A stretch of DNA of 64,000 bases, taken from NCBI GenBank assembly GCA_002021875.1, contig CP018627.1:248001-312000 (forward strand), read 5' to 3'. Shown here in pieces: positions 50,536-59,980 of this stretch. The notes beneath the pieces were generated by a model that saw nothing but the letters and a program-made list of their open reading frames with translations, did no database searches and was not told the DNA's origin. This DNA comes from Streptomyces hygroscopicus. GTDB lineage: Bacteria; Actinomycetota; Actinomycetes; Streptomycetales; Streptomycetaceae. Both the position numbers and the translations under genes were made by a program. Within the stretch, counting starts at the first letter, position 1. Each line of letters begins with the position of its first letter.

Positions 50536-52103
50536 GAACGGTGACGGGGCCGACGGACCATGTCGTCGTGGTGGGCGCCGGACTGTCCGGCCTCGCCTGC
50601 GCCCTGCACCTGCTCGGCGCCGGCCGCCGGGTCACGGTCGTCGAACGGGACGCCGGTCCGGGCGGCCGGGCCGGCCGCGTACAGGTCGGCGCATACCAGG
50701 TGGATACCGGCCCCACGGTGCTGACCATGCCGCACCTGGCCGACGAGGCGTTCGCGGCCGTCGGCGACAGCCTCGGCCGCCACGTCGAGCTGGTGGCCCT
50801 GCACCCGGCTTACCGGGCATGCTTCGCGGACGGGACCTCGCTCGACGTCCACACCGACAGCGAGGCGATGGAGGCGGAGGTCCGTCGATTCGCCGGACCG
50901 TCGGAGGCCGCGGGCTACCGCAGGCTGCGGAACTGGCTGGAGCAGCTGTACCGGGCGCAGATGCGACGTTTCATCGACACGAACTTCGACTCCCCCTTCC
51001 AGCTCCTGCACCCGGATTTGGCGTGCCTGGCGGCGCTCGGCGGGTTCGGGCGTCTGGACCACCAGATCGGCCGCTTCCTCTCCGACACCCGCCTGCGCCG
51101 AGTCTTCTCCTTCCAGGCCCTGTACGCCGGAGTAGCCCCCGCCCGGGCCCTCGCGGCCTACGCCGTGATCGCCTATATGGACACCGTGGCCGGCGTCTGG
51201 TTTCCCAAGGGCGGGATGCACGCGCTGCCCCGCGCCATGGCCGACGCGGCGGCCGGCGCCGGTGCCGACCTCCGGTGGTCGACGGAGGTGAGCGGGCTGG
51301 AGCGCTCGGTCGACCGGGTACGTGCCGTACGCCTGACGTCGGGTGAGCGGATTCGGTGCGACGCGGTGGTGCTCACCTGTGAACTGTCCGCCGCGCACCG
51401 GCTCCTTGGTCGAGCACCCCGCCGCCCGGTGCGGCTGCGTCACTCACCGTCCGCTGTGATTCTGCACGCCGGGACCGACCGCACGTGGCCCGGTCTCGCC
51501 CATCACACGCTCTCCTTCGGCGCGGCATGGGAGCGCACGTTCGATGAACTGACCCGCTCGGGAGCGCTGATGAGCGACCCTTCCCTGCTGATCACCCGGC
51601 CGACTACACACGACCCCACCCTGGCGCCGCCGGGCGGCCACCTCCACTACGTCCTGGCCCCCTGCCCGAACACCATCATCGGCCCCTCCGCGCCCGCCTG
51701 GCGGCACCTGGGCCCGCGCTACCGCGACAGGCTGGTCGCCGAGCTGGAGCGCCGGGGCCTCGACGGATTCGCGGACAGTGTCCAGGAGGAGCTCCTGGTG
51801 ACTCCCCTGGACTGGACGGCACAAGGCCACGCGGCGGGCAGCCCGTTCTCGGTCTCCCACACGTTCGCCCAGACCGGCCCGTTCCGGCCGCGCAACCTGG
51901 TACGCGGGCTGGACAACGTCGTGCTGGCCGGCTGCGGGACCACCCCCGGCGTCGGCGTACCGACGGTGCTCATCAGCGGCAAACTCGCCGCCGCCCGTGT
52001 CACCGGCTGCGTCGGGAGCCGCACACCACACACCCGGCTGACCACAACCGGCGCTCAGGTCCCCCACACCCCGGCTTCGGCAGGTGCCGGTGACCCGTCG
52101 TGA
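50532..52103 (+). CDS. crtI: Phytoene desaturase
   Basis: This 523-residue FAD enzyme starts at GTG 50532, coupled to the crtE remnant by a GTGA overlap. The N-terminal fold reads [20 protein letters not shown] and [20 protein letters not shown], and the C-terminal bacterial-type CrtI signature is [20 protein letters not shown]. It would desaturate phytoene stepwise to lycopene. The middle part contains [20 protein letters not shown], usual for the family. The last 20 bp overlap the crtB start. The gene is intact, so the loss of crtE has not yet been followed by decay here. Confidence 0.92.
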   Translation: MRTVTGPTDHVVVVGAGLSGLACALHLLGAGRRVTVVERDAGPGGRAGRVQVGAYQVDTGPTVLTMPHLADEAFAAVGDSLGRHVELVALHPAYRACFADGTSLDVHTDSEAMEAEVRRFAGPSEAAGYRRLRNWLEQLYRAQMRRFIDTNFDSPFQLLHPDLACLAALGGFGRLDHQIGRFLSDTRLRRVFSFQALYAGVAPARALAAYAVIAYMDTVAGVWFPKGGMHALPRAMADAAAGAGADLRWSTEVSGLERSVDRVRAVRLTSGERIRCDAVVLTCELSAAHRLLGRAPRRPVRLRHSPSAVILHAGTDRTWPGLAHHTLSFGAAWERTFDELTRSGALMSDPSLLITRPTTHDPTLAPPGGHLHYVLAPCPNTIIGPSAPAWRHLGPRYRDRLVAELERRGLDGFADSVQEELLVTPLDWTAQGHAAGSPFSVSHTFAQTGPFRPRNLVRGLDNVVLAGCGTTPGVGVPTVLISGKLAAARVTGCVGSRTPHTRLTTTGAQVPHTPASAGAGDPS

Positions 52104-53082
52104 ACTGGACGCCGCCGGGATCACCGATCCCGCGCTGCGCGCCGACTACACGCGGTGCAGGCGGCTCAACGCCCGCCACGGCAGGACCTACTTCCTGGCC
52201 ACCCGTCTACTGCCGCTGGAACGCCGCTCGGCCGTGCACGCGCTGTACGGCTTCGCCCGCTGGGCGGACGACATCGTGGACGACCTCGACCGGCGCCGGA
52301 CACCCGACGAGCGCGACCGGCTGCTGCGGCGCGTGGAAAGCGACCTCGCGCGCGGGCTGCGCACCGGCGGCGGGGACGAGCCCGTGGTCCGGGCCGTGGC
52401 CGACACCGCCGACCGGTACGGCATCGACCACACGCTGTTCGCCGACTTCCTGGCCTCGATGCGCAGCGATCTGACCGTCACGGACTATCCGACCTACGCC
52501 GCCCTGCGCTCCTACATGCACGGCTCGGCGGCGGTGATCGGTCTGCAGATGCTGCCGGTGCTCGGCACGGTCGTCGCCCGCGAGGAGGCGGCACCGCACG
52601 CGGCGGCCCTTGGGGTGGCGTTCCAGCTCACCAACTTCCTGCGGGACGTGGGTGAGGACCTGGACCGGGGCCGCGTCTACCTGCCGGCGGACCTGCTCGC
52701 CGCCCACGACGTGGACCGGCCGCTGCTGGAGTGGAGCCGCCGCACAGGGCACCGCGACCCGCGGATCCGCGCGGCGCTCGTCGCTGCCGAGGCCATGACC
52801 AGGGACGTGTACCGTGCGGCGGAACCCGGCATCGGCATGCTCGACCCACGGGTGCGCCCCTGTATCCGCACCGCGTTCACCCTGTACGGCGGCATTCTCG
52901 ACGCGATCGCGCACCACGACTACATCGTGCTGCATCAGCGGGCCATGGTGTCACGCGGACGGCGTGCGGCCACCGCCGCGGCCGGAGCCGTACAGGTGAT
53001 CGGCGCACGGTGGCGCGCCCGCGTCGCACGTCCGGCACCCGCGGATGGCGGCGCGGCACTCCAGTGGAAGGGGCCCGGGTAG
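52084..53082 (+). CDS. crtB: Phytoene synthase
   Basis: This 332-residue enzyme starts at GTG 52084 (GTG 52090 also possible). It condenses two geranylgeranyl diphosphates to phytoene. The two Asp-rich magnesium-binding motifs are [19 protein letters not shown] and [31 protein letters not shown] near the N-terminus is the usual squalene/phytoene synthase opening. Its TAG stop shares a G with the GTG of the next gene. Intact, but its substrate must come from a GGPP synthase elsewhere because the local crtE is broken. Confidence 0.92.
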   Translation: MPVTRRELDAAGITDPALRADYTRCRRLNARHGRTYFLATRLLPLERRSAVHALYGFARWADDIVDDLDRRRTPDERDRLLRRVESDLARGLRTGGGDEPVVRAVADTADRYGIDHTLFADFLASMRSDLTVTDYPTYAALRSYMHGSAAVIGLQMLPVLGTVVAREEAAPHAAALGVAFQLTNFLRDVGEDLDRGRVYLPADLLAAHDVDRPLLEWSRRTGHRDPRIRAALVAAEAMTRDVYRAAEPGIGMLDPRVRPCIRTAFTLYGGILDAIAHHDYIVLHQRAMVSRGRRAATAAAGAVQVIGARWRARVARPAPADGGAALQWKGPG

Positions 53083-54086
53083 TGAGCGATCGAGCGGACA
53101 AGGCCCGCTGGACAGCGCCGTTGCGGCGGCGCCGCGGCCCGGCGGCTGTGCAGGAACCGACCTGGCGGGCAGCACGGCCGGCGCTGATTGCCGGCGCGCT
53201 CAAACGGGCCCTGGCACGTCCCTCGGGCAACTGGTTCGTCGTCGGTGGCTCCCGGGAGGTGCGCGCCGGCGGGCACCCGTGCGGCAGGACGGTGGGCGGC
53301 GTCGAGGTCGTGCTGTGGCGCTCGGATACGGGTGAGCTGCACGCGGGTCCAGGCGCCTGCCCCCATCTCGGCGCTCCCCTGCGCGACAGCCGGGTGGTGT
53401 GCGGCACGCTGGTGTGCCACTGGCACGGACTGGCCCTGGACGGCACCGCCTTCGCAAGCTGGGAGCCGTACCCCGTCCACGACGACGGAGTGCTGGTATG
53501 GGTGCGGCTGGACGCGGTCGGCGGCGAGGAACCATCGCAGCGCCCTGTGGTGCCGGTGCGTCCCGCGATGGGCAGCGGGGTGGACGCGGTGTTCACCGCG
53601 GTGGGACGGTGCGAACCGCAGGACGTGGTCGCCAACCGTCTCGACCCGTGGCACGGCTCGTGGTTCCATCCGTACTCGTTCGTCGACCTGACGGTGGTGC
53701 GGGAGCCGCGGGGTGACGAGGATGACGCCTTCGTCGTCGATGTCTCCTTCCGCGTGGCGGGGCGTCTGGTGGTCCCGGTCCGGGCCGAGTTCACCGCGCC
53801 GGAGCCGCGTACGGTCGTCATGCGCATCACCGACGGCGAGGGAGCGACGTCCGTGGTCGAGACCCATGCCACGCCGCTTACCGGTGAGGCCGATGAACAG
53901 CCACGGACCGCCGTGGTCGAGGCGGTCGTCGCCACCTCGGACCGGCGCGGCTTCAAGCCGGCCCGGGTCGCCGCCCCAGTGCTGCGCCCGCTGATGCGTC
54001 GCATGGCCGGGCGCCTGTGGCGCGACGACCTGGCCTACGCCGAGCGACGCTGGACGCTGCGCAGCACCGGACGGTTCCCGGGGTGA
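53082..54086 (+). CDS. Rieske 2Fe-2S protein (DUF5914 type) in the crtV position
   Basis: This 334-residue protein starts at GTG 53082, overlapping the crtB stop by one base. The Rieske cluster is complete: ACPHLGAPLRDSRVVCG supplies Cys-His and LVCHWHGLALDG supplies Cys-His. The C-terminal half reads VVANRLDPWHGSWFHPYSFV and resembles the DUF5914 family. The fourth gene of Streptomyces crtEIB operons is known as crtV and was once described as a methylesterase; this gene takes that position but its sequence is a Rieske iron-sulphur protein. A role in electron supply for a carotenoid-modifying reaction, or an oxygenase, is plausible. The function is unproven. Confidence 0.82.
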   Translation: MSDRADKARWTAPLRRRRGPAAVQEPTWRAARPALIAGALKRALARPSGNWFVVGGSREVRAGGHPCGRTVGGVEVVLWRSDTGELHAGPGACPHLGAPLRDSRVVCGTLVCHWHGLALDGTAFASWEPYPVHDDGVLVWVRLDAVGGEEPSQRPVVPVRPAMGSGVDAVFTAVGRCEPQDVVANRLDPWHGSWFHPYSFVDLTVVREPRGDEDDAFVVDVSFRVAGRLVVPVRAEFTAPEPRTVVMRITDGEGATSVVETHATPLTGEADEQPRTAVVEAVVATSDRRGFKPARVAAPVLRPLMRRMAGRLWRDDLAYAERRWTLRSTGRFPG

Positions 54087-54140
54087 CCAGCGAGGGATGA
54101 GCCACCGGGCCCGGCGGTCTGCCGATCGGGCTCCGCGCCG

Positions 54141-54208
54141 GTCCGGCCGTCGGGCGCCCGGTCCGTCGGGCGCCCGGTCCGTCCGGCGCCCGGTCCGTCC
54201 GGCGTCGG
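54141..54208. repeat. 16-bp GC-rich tandem repeats between convergent crt genes
   Basis: Units starting ggtccgtcgggcgccc recur four times; the first carries a 4-base insert (54141-54160) and the last is degenerate (54193-54208). They contain ggcgcc palindromes and lie between the Rieske gene and crtU, which converge, so they may help end transcription. No other hairpin is evident there. Confidence 0.75.
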
Positions 54209-54263
54209 CACGTGTCGGGTACGGCGGCTCCCTGGTCGCACGGTGCGCTCCCCGCCGCTCGGA

Positions 54264-55820
54264 TCAACGTCCCGCGAGTGCGCCAAGTGCCCGCAGCGCG
54301 GGCGAACGGCCCGTCCGAGGGACCGTCCACAGCACCTGGCCCCGGACGCCCCATGCGGCGAGCAGAGCGTTGGCCGCCAGGAATCCGGTGGTGGCGGCGC
54401 GTTCCATCAGCGCCACCGGGAGGTCGCAGCGGATCGCGTCACCGGCCAGCGTCAGCCACGGGTGGGGGGTCCGCACGGTGGGACGCCGGTGGTGGGAACC
54501 GACCGGGAAGAGCGGGCAGTCCGAGCGCCACTCGTGCCGGGCGTCGACGATGCGCGCCTCGCGCGTCTCCGGGTACACCTGACGCAACCGGTCGACGAGC
54601 ATGCTCTGCACCTTCTCCCGTTCCGCATCGGCAGCGACGGCATAGGCGTGCAGTTCCACCACCGTGCCCCCGTTCCGGGCGGCCCAGCGGGCGGCCTCGC
54701 CCTCGTAGCGTTCCAGGACACTGATGTTGTCCAGGCCGCCGTACCCGCTGGTGCCGAGAAATCCGGGGCGATCGGGGCGGACAGGCCGGTCGAGCCAGAG
54801 CCGGGAGACGAGGAACTGTGGGGCGGTACGCACAGCGGCGATGCCGTCGCGCCAGGCGGCGGTGCCCAGGCCGGGTGACGCGGCGACGACCTGGCGCAGT
54901 CCCCTGGTGTCGAGGGCGAGCACCGCCGCCTCGTGCCGGTCCTCGCCGGTGTCGGTACGCAACGCGACTCCCCCACCGTCGCGCGGGTGGATGTCGTGCA
55001 CGTAGGTGCCGGTGCGGACGACCACACCGAGGCGCTGGAGGTAGTCGCCGAGCGGCCCCCACAGGGCTTGCGGGAAGGGTTCGTCCGGTACGTCGAAGAG
55101 CAGGCCCTCGGCCGAGCCGAGGAAGTAGATGTGGAACATCAGCAGCAATTCCGCGGCCGAAAGTTCGCGCGGGTCGGCGAAGAAGCTGCGCGAGAACACC
55201 TCGAACGCCAGGTGGTGGGCGGCCTCGGGGAAGCGGACACGTTCCAGGAAACGGACCGCGCTGACCTGGTCGAAGCGTTGGTAGACCTCGGGCACCCGGA
55301 CGTCGAGGAGCGGCAGCGCCGCCCGGACGTCCATGGTGGCCAGGTCCCGCCAGCCGAAGGTGGGGCTCAGGGCGACAAAACCGAGTGCGCTGAACGGCGG
55401 TGTGCGCGGGACACGGGCAAAACTGTCCGTCAGGCCGCCGCTGTGCCGAAGGGGGTAGTCGGGCAGCGGAGTGAGCCTTGTGAGGCCGGGGTCGGTCCGC
55501 CGCAGCAGGCCGCGCAGGTTGTAGTACTGACGGAAGAAGGCGTGGAAACCGCGGCTCATGGTCGCCTCGGATCCGTCGGCCAGCCGGGTGCGCCAGCCGG
55601 CGAGGCGGCCGCCGAGTGATTCCTCCCGTTCGTAGAGGGTCACGCGGGAGCCGCGTTCCGCCAACAGGGTGGCCGCCGCGAGACCGGCGATGCCGCCGCC
55701 GACCACGGCGGCGGACGGTGCGTCCCCGTACTCGAACCGGGCCCGGCCGGGTTCGGGCATCAGGACCCCGGCCTTGCGGTCGCGGCCCCGCCGGGCGCTA
55801 CCGTGCGGGCGGGCGCTCAC
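54264..55820 (-). CDS. crtU: Carotenoid desaturase/methyltransferase forming aromatic end groups
   Basis: This 518-residue FAD protein starts at GTG 55820, overlapping crtT by GTGA with GGGGAGC upstream. It has VVGGGIAGLAAATLLAERGS near the N-terminus, TMSRGFHAFFRQYYNLRGL, and the closing LTLAGDAIRCDLPVALMERA. In Streptomyces CrtU converts beta-carotene end rings to aromatic phi rings, yielding isorenieratene. The arrangement crtY-crtT-crtU matches known Streptomyces clusters. Other FAD desaturases look similar at the N-terminus but context is decisive. The gene is intact. Confidence 0.9.
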   Translation of the reverse strand: MSARPHGSARRGRDRKAGVLMPEPGRARFEYGDAPSAAVVGGGIAGLAAATLLAERGSRVTLYEREESLGGRLAGWRTRLADGSEATMSRGFHAFFRQYYNLRGLLRRTDPGLTRLTPLPDYPLRHSGGLTDSFARVPRTPPFSALGFVALSPTFGWRDLATMDVRAALPLLDVRVPEVYQRFDQVSAVRFLERVRFPEAAHHLAFEVFSRSFFADPRELSAAELLLMFHIYFLGSAEGLLFDVPDEPFPQALWGPLGDYLQRLGVVVRTGTYVHDIHPRDGGGVALRTDTGEDRHEAAVLALDTRGLRQVVAASPGLGTAAWRDGIAAVRTAPQFLVSRLWLDRPVRPDRPGFLGTSGYGGLDNISVLERYEGEAARWAARNGGTVVELHAYAVAADAEREKVQSMLVDRLRQVYPETREARIVDARHEWRSDCPLFPVGSHHRRPTVRTPHPWLTLAGDAIRCDLPVALMERAATTGFLAANALLAAWGVRGQVLWTVPRTGRSPALRALGALAGR

Positions 55821-56548
55821 CGGGCGTGCTCCCCTGCGGCGGCGGAGCCGTCCCGGGCGAGGAAGGTGTGCACGATGCCGGTCTGCCACCCGGCGACGGG
55901 GACGGCGCGCACGTCCGTGAAGCCCGCACGCGTCAGACGGTCGGTGAAGGCGGGTGCGGTATCGAAGGCGAGGACGCTGCCCCAGAGGTGGCGGTACAGG
56001 GCACGGTCACCACTGAGCGTGCCCATCGGAATGATCACCCCATGGCACACGGCCGTCCACAGGGCGCGGTGGACGGCCGAGCCGCTGAGGGCGTACTCGT
56101 GGACGGCGAGTCGTGCGCCCGGTCGCAGCAGTGCCCGGACGGCCGCGAGGACCCGATCCGGGTCGGTGACGTTGCGGAACAAGTAGGCGGCGAAGACCGC
56201 GTCGAAGGGACCCTCCCCGGCCGTCGCCACTTCCTCTGCCGTCAGATGCAGAAAGCGCACGCGTGCAGGCCACGGCTTGGCCAGCGCCCGTCGCAGCATC
56301 CCCGGCGAAGCGTCGACGGCGGTGATGCGAGCGCGGGGCGCGGTCCGTAGCAGGGCCCGGGTCGAGGCGCCGGTGCCGCAGCCGAGGTCGAGCACGTGGA
56401 GTCCCGCTCCGTCTCCGGGCAGCCGTAGTCTGCGGGCCGAGCGGAGGAGGTCGGTGCGGTAGCCGGGGTTGAGGGCCGTGAGGCGGTCGTAGGTGTGCGA
56501 GGCGTGGTCGAAGGCGCGTGCCAGATCGTGGTCGCGCAGCAGTGTCAT
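55817..56548 (-). CDS. crtT: SAM-dependent methyltransferase of the crt operon
   Basis: This 243-residue UbiE-like methyltransferase starts at ATG 56548 with an ATGA overlap to crtY. It has the SAM motif HVLDLGCGTGASTRALL, DASPGMLRRALAKPWPARV, and the post-motif region AAYLFRNVTDPDRVLAAVRA. crtT is the conventional name at this position in Streptomyces crt clusters, although its exact role in carotenoid formation is not settled. It is coupled on both sides, so it is co-expressed with crtY and crtU. Confidence 0.88.
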   Translation of the reverse strand: MTLLRDHDLARAFDHASHTYDRLTALNPGYRTDLLRSARRLRLPGDGAGLHVLDLGCGTGASTRALLRTAPRARITAVDASPGMLRRALAKPWPARVRFLHLTAEEVATAGEGPFDAVFAAYLFRNVTDPDRVLAAVRALLRPGARLAVHEYALSGSAVHRALWTAVCHGVIIPMGTLSGDRALYRHLWGSVLAFDTAPAFTDRLTRAGFTDVRAVPVAGWQTGIVHTFLARDGSAAAGEHAR

Positions 56549-57768
56549 GGGGGCCTCTCTCCGATTCGTGGGGCGGGGCGGGCGCGGCGGGGCAGAAAGG
56601 GGAGTTCAACGGCGGTCCGGAGCATCGGGCCGACGGGGGTACGCAGTCCGATTCCCCACTCCTCCCAGGGCGAGGTGGCGCCGTCGAGGAAGCGCAGCAG
56701 ACGTTCCGGGGGCGTACGGCGGAACAGGCCGGTGAAGAAGTCGGGGCCGTCGATCCGTCCGGTGTCCAGGGCCCGCAGCAGCACCGCGTCCATGGCCAGC
56801 GCACGCCGCCCGTGCGGCGGAGGCACGACCTTGCGCCCCTCTCGCAGAGCGGCGGCGATGGCTCTGCTCTGCCGCTGCACGGCGGCGAAGGTGTAGCCGG
56901 TCGCCGGGCGTGTGGCGCCGCCCGCGGTCCCGATACGGAAGACGGCAGCCCCGACACACCGGGGGAAGCGCGCGTCGGTCATGGGGATGACACCCTGTTC
57001 CGCCGCTTCCACGGTGAAGGCACCGAGGGCCAGGATCTCGCGGCTGTAGTGGCCGAGCGCGGCCCCGTATGCTGCGGTGGTCAGCGGAGTCCGGGAGAAC
57101 TCGGTGTACTCGACCAGAGCCCGGTCCGGCGCCAGCGGAAGGACGTAGCCGAAGGCGAGCCCGTGACGCGGCTGCGGCACCCGGAAGTCCATCAGGTCCG
57201 CGACCGCGGGATCGAACCGGTTCGCGGCCGTGCGCACGAACCAGCCGCGAAAGTGTTGCAGCAGCAGCGTCCGGGCCGGCGGCAGGACGCGCAGGGGACG
57301 AGAGTCGAACACATGGCGGGCGCACAGCGTCAGCGCCCGGCCGTCGGGTGCCGTGCAGTGAACTTCCGCCCCGTCAGCCACGTCCCGCACCGCGTCCACC
57401 GTCGCGCGCAGGACACGGCCACCGGGGAAACCGGCGATCCGGGAGTGCACCAGCCGCTCGAACTGCGCGGACCGCACCATGCGGTAGCGCAGCGGGGCCG
57501 GATCAACAGTGACCTCGCTGCCGTCGGCGCCGTGGACGCGCAGCCGGGACCAGGATGCGCTGACCGCTTCGTCGAAGTCGCCGGGGCCCCGGTCCCAGTA
57601 GCACCAGGTCCGCTCTGGCGGCCGTAACGAACCGTCCGGCGGCTCCACCACGGTCACGGTGGTGGAGCCGGTCTCCGTCAGCCTGTGCGCGAGGCTGAGT
57701 CCGGCCGCACCGCCGCCCACAATGACCACTTCGGACCTGGCGACGAAGCCTGAGGCACGTCGGCTCAC
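56545..57768 (-). CDS. crtY: Lycopene beta-cyclase
   Basis: This 407-residue CrtY/CrtL-type cyclase starts at GTG 57768, overlapping the small FAD ORF by GTGA. The FAD fold reads VVIVGGGAAGLSLAHRLTET and is followed by ERTWCYWDRGPGDFDEAVSA. Further motifs are LLLQHFRGWFVRTAANRFDP with DLMDFRVPQPRHGLAFGYVL, as in bacterial lycopene cyclases, and GTAGGATRPATGYTFAAVQR. It would close the ends of lycopene to give beta-carotene, the substrate of CrtU. Intact. Confidence 0.92.
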   Translation of the reverse strand: MSRRASGFVARSEVVIVGGGAAGLSLAHRLTETGSTTVTVVEPPDGSLRPPERTWCYWDRGPGDFDEAVSASWSRLRVHGADGSEVTVDPAPLRYRMVRSAQFERLVHSRIAGFPGGRVLRATVDAVRDVADGAEVHCTAPDGRALTLCARHVFDSRPLRVLPPARTLLLQHFRGWFVRTAANRFDPAVADLMDFRVPQPRHGLAFGYVLPLAPDRALVEYTEFSRTPLTTAAYGAALGHYSREILALGAFTVEAAEQGVIPMTDARFPRCVGAAVFRIGTAGGATRPATGYTFAAVQRQSRAIAAALREGRKVVPPPHGRRALAMDAVLLRALDTGRIDGPDFFTGLFRRTPPERLLRFLDGATSPWEEWGIGLRTPVGPMLRTAVELPFLPRRARPAPRIGERPP

Positions 57769-58058
57769 CTGACCCGCCGCTCGACGACGGGCGTTCCGTC
57801 CGGGGCCGTACGCAGAAGCTCGGCGTCCGCCGCCGGCGCATCGGCGACGGCCCTGACGACCTGGCGCGGGTCTCCTCGCGAGGGCATCGGCGGGGCCGTG
57901 CCCTCCTCGGGCCCCGGCCGACCATGGCCGTCGGACGCCTCCAGCAGAGCCACCCGCCGTCCGGCTCGGCTCAGGTCCAGGGCGCGGGCGAGGCCGACGA
58001 GACCGGCGCCGACCACGACAGTGTCCGGCACCCGCGTCCCGCGGTGATGAACGGTCAT
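57765..58058 (-). CDS. Small FAD/NAD(P)-binding protein at the head of the crtYTU operon
   Basis: This 97-residue ORF starts at ATG 58058 behind AGGAGG. It holds one dinucleotide-binding fold, TVVVGAGLVGLARALDLSRA followed by RVALLEASDGHGRPGPEEG, and then turns into a short acidic/Arg tail unrelated to any flavoenzyme that I can recognise. It is coupled to crtY by a GTGA overlap. It looks like the first strand-helix-strand of a CrtI/CrtU-like flavoprotein with the rest deleted, yet it keeps a good start and coupling. Possibly it now serves only as a leader for crtY translation. Confidence 0.7.
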   Translation of the reverse strand: MTVHHRGTRVPDTVVVGAGLVGLARALDLSRAGRRVALLEASDGHGRPGPEEGTAPPMPSRGDPRQVVRAVADAPAADAELLRTAPDGTPVVERRVR

Positions 58059-58658
58059 GGTCCTCCTTCGAGGCGTCCACCTGTTCCATCGCAGGTCGGG
58101 CCGCGTCCTCGGGCTTGCCCTGTGGGTGGCGCCGTACCGTGAGCGCCCTGCACGGCTGTCACACCCCAGACGACAGCAGCCGAGCGCTTGACACGTCCGC
58201 CCAGCTGATCACGTTCCGTCCGCCTATGCCAGGAGCCGCCTCGGCCGGAGGGCCGACCGGCGACGGCACCTCACCCGGATGCGACCGCTTCCACAACCGC
58301 GAGGGCCTCCGCCGGCCCCGGTGGCCGCGGCAGCCCGGGCACGGTCTGCCCGGACCAGCCGGGTCCGGCAGGAAGCGTGCGGCCATATTCGACTGACGGT
58401 GTCCGGCGCACCGGCCCTCGGCACCGGAACAGCCCACGCCACCGACTCGGCTTATGCGATGTGCTACTTCACCGAGTCGACCATCCTCGGACCACCGGGG
58501 AGACACTGCAGGGCCCGGGTCCGCAAGGACGTCGCCGACAGACGCCTGAACGGCGTGGACCCGACGGCGGCGAGGGTCCGGTCGAGGAGCTGACCCAGCT
58601 GCGGGCCGGAGAATGCCCTGCCACAGCCCCGACCGGCGGCCGGGAGGACCGGCCGGGC
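58059..58658. other. Upstream region of the crtYTU operon, no gene supported
   Basis: About 600 bases separate the crtY-side operon from the ROK gene's 3' end. Open frames exist on both strands but show no recognisable family. The promoter of the crt leftward operon should lie in the first 150 bases; I could not identify it with confidence. Confidence 0.4.
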
Positions 58659-58684
58659 CCGCTGCCGGCGCCCGCGCCGGCAGC
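58659..58684. terminator. Hairpin terminator after the ROK gene
   Basis: An 11-bp perfect stem (cgctgccggcg with its complement) closes a 4-base loop, 21 bp after the ROK stop on the minus strand. Streptomyces terminators often lack T-tracts, so this fits. Confidence 0.7.
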
Positions 58685-58705
58685 GCACGACCCGCACCTC
58701 GTTCA

Positions 58706-59980
58706 CTACGTCATCCGAAACGACTTCTCTCTCGTCTCGCTCCCTGATCGCCTGCCCTGACCGGCAATGCCCCGGTCGGCCAGCAGGAGAGACCTCGGCT
58801 GGGCAGAGAGTGCGTGATCGAGGACCAGGGAGGCAGCGCCGATCGCGGCCACGTTTTCGCCGAGCGTGGTGGATGTGACCGTCGTCGGGTGGGTGGGCCT
58901 GACGAACGGGGAGCGCGCCACCATCGGTTCGATGGTGGCGAGGAGACGGTCGGCCAACAACTGCCAGATCGGGCCGCCGAATACGACGGTGTCGACGTCC
59001 AGGAGCGTCCCCGCCGCACAGACGCCCCGGCCTATGCGGATGGCCAGTCGCTCGATGATGCCGTCCGCCTGGGGTTCGCCTTCGGCAGCGAGTTCCGCCA
59101 GGCGCACCAGACCACGCTGGGCGTCTGCCGGGTCGAGACAGGTGTACTCGGCGCCGAGCACGCCCAAGGCGATGGCCTCGTCCACGAGGGCCCGAACCGA
59201 GCAGGCGGCGCCGAGGCCGCCGACCTCGCCCGCGTTGCCGGAGGAGCCGCGCAGCACCGTGTCTTCCACGACCAGGCCCATACCGGAACCTGTCCCCAGG
59301 TAGAAGAAGAGCAGGTTCCGGCTGTCGGTGGCCGCGCCCGCCCACCGTTCGGCGACCACCGCCGCCGTCACATCCTTGTCGAGCAGGGCCGGGAAGCCGG
59401 TTTCCGCACTGAGCCGGTCGCGGAGTGGATAGCGGCCCCAGGCCGGCAGCTCCGGTGGGTCCACCACCCATCCGGCGGCCGCGTCGATGGGGCCTGGCGC
59501 GGCGATGCCCAGGCCCAGGACCCGGGAATCGTCAATGCCCGACTCCGTCACGAGTGCGGACACCGAGGCCGCCATGTCGGCGGCGATCCGGTCGGTGTCA
59601 CCACCGCTCGGGGTCTGCCGGTGGCGCTGGGCCACCACAGTGCCATGGAGGTCCACCACGACCGTGGTGATCACGGCGGGATCGAGGTGGACGCCCACGG
59701 CGAAGCGAGAAGTCGGCACGATCTCCAGCAGGGTGCGGGGTTTGCCACTGCCGATGTTCTGCTTCCCCGACTCGCGGGCCAGGCCCTGGTCGAGCAACCG
59801 CCGCGTGATGTTCGAGACGGTCTGCGCCGACAGACCCGTGGCCTTGGCGAGTTCCACCCGGCTCAGGCCCGCCGAGTGCCTGCGAATGGCATCGAGGATC
59901 ACGGACTCGTTGAAGTCCCCCATGCGCGGCAGGTTCGTGCCGCGCCGGATTGCCGACTTCTCGGTCTTCACCGTCGTCAC
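58706..59980 (-). CDS. ROK-family transcriptional regulator
   Basis: This 424-residue protein starts at GTG 59980 behind AAGGAGG, overlapping the mannosidase stop by 4 bp. The N-terminal MarR-like helix-turn-helix is SRVELAKATGLSAQTVSNIT and RRLLDQGLARESGKQNI. The ROK sugar-kinase-like domain follows: VGVHLDPAVITTVVVDLHGT, the ATP loop FYLGTGSGMGLVVEDTVLRG, and the region GNAGEVGGLGAAC. The CxCGxxGC zinc motif of ROK kinases is missing, as in many ROK repressors. Coupled to the GH38 gene, it probably senses a mannose-derived sugar and controls this operon. Confidence 0.87.
   Translation of the reverse strand: MTTVKTEKSAIRRGTNLPRMGDFNESVILDAIRRHSAGLSRVELAKATGLSAQTVSNITRRLLDQGLARESGKQNIGSGKPRTLLEIVPTSRFAVGVHLDPAVITTVVVDLHGTVVAQRHRQTPSGGDTDRIAADMAASVSALVTESGIDDSRVLGLGIAAPGPIDAAAGWVVDPPELPAWGRYPLRDRLSAETGFPALLDKDVTAAVVAERWAGAATDSRNLLFFYLGTGSGMGLVVEDTVLRGSSGNAGEVGGLGAACSVRALVDEAIALGVLGAEYTCLDPADAQRGLVRLAELAAEGEPQADGIIERLAIRIGRGVCAAGTLLDVDTVVFGGPIWQLLADRLLATIEPMVARSPFVRPTHPTTVTSTTLGENVAAIGAASLVLDHALSAQPRSLLLADRGIAGQGRRSGSETREKSFRMT

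Noticed and set aside
58159..58760. Open frames upstream of the crtYTU operon
   Set aside because: Several overlapping frames on both strands with no family resemblance; treated as promoter and spacer DNA.
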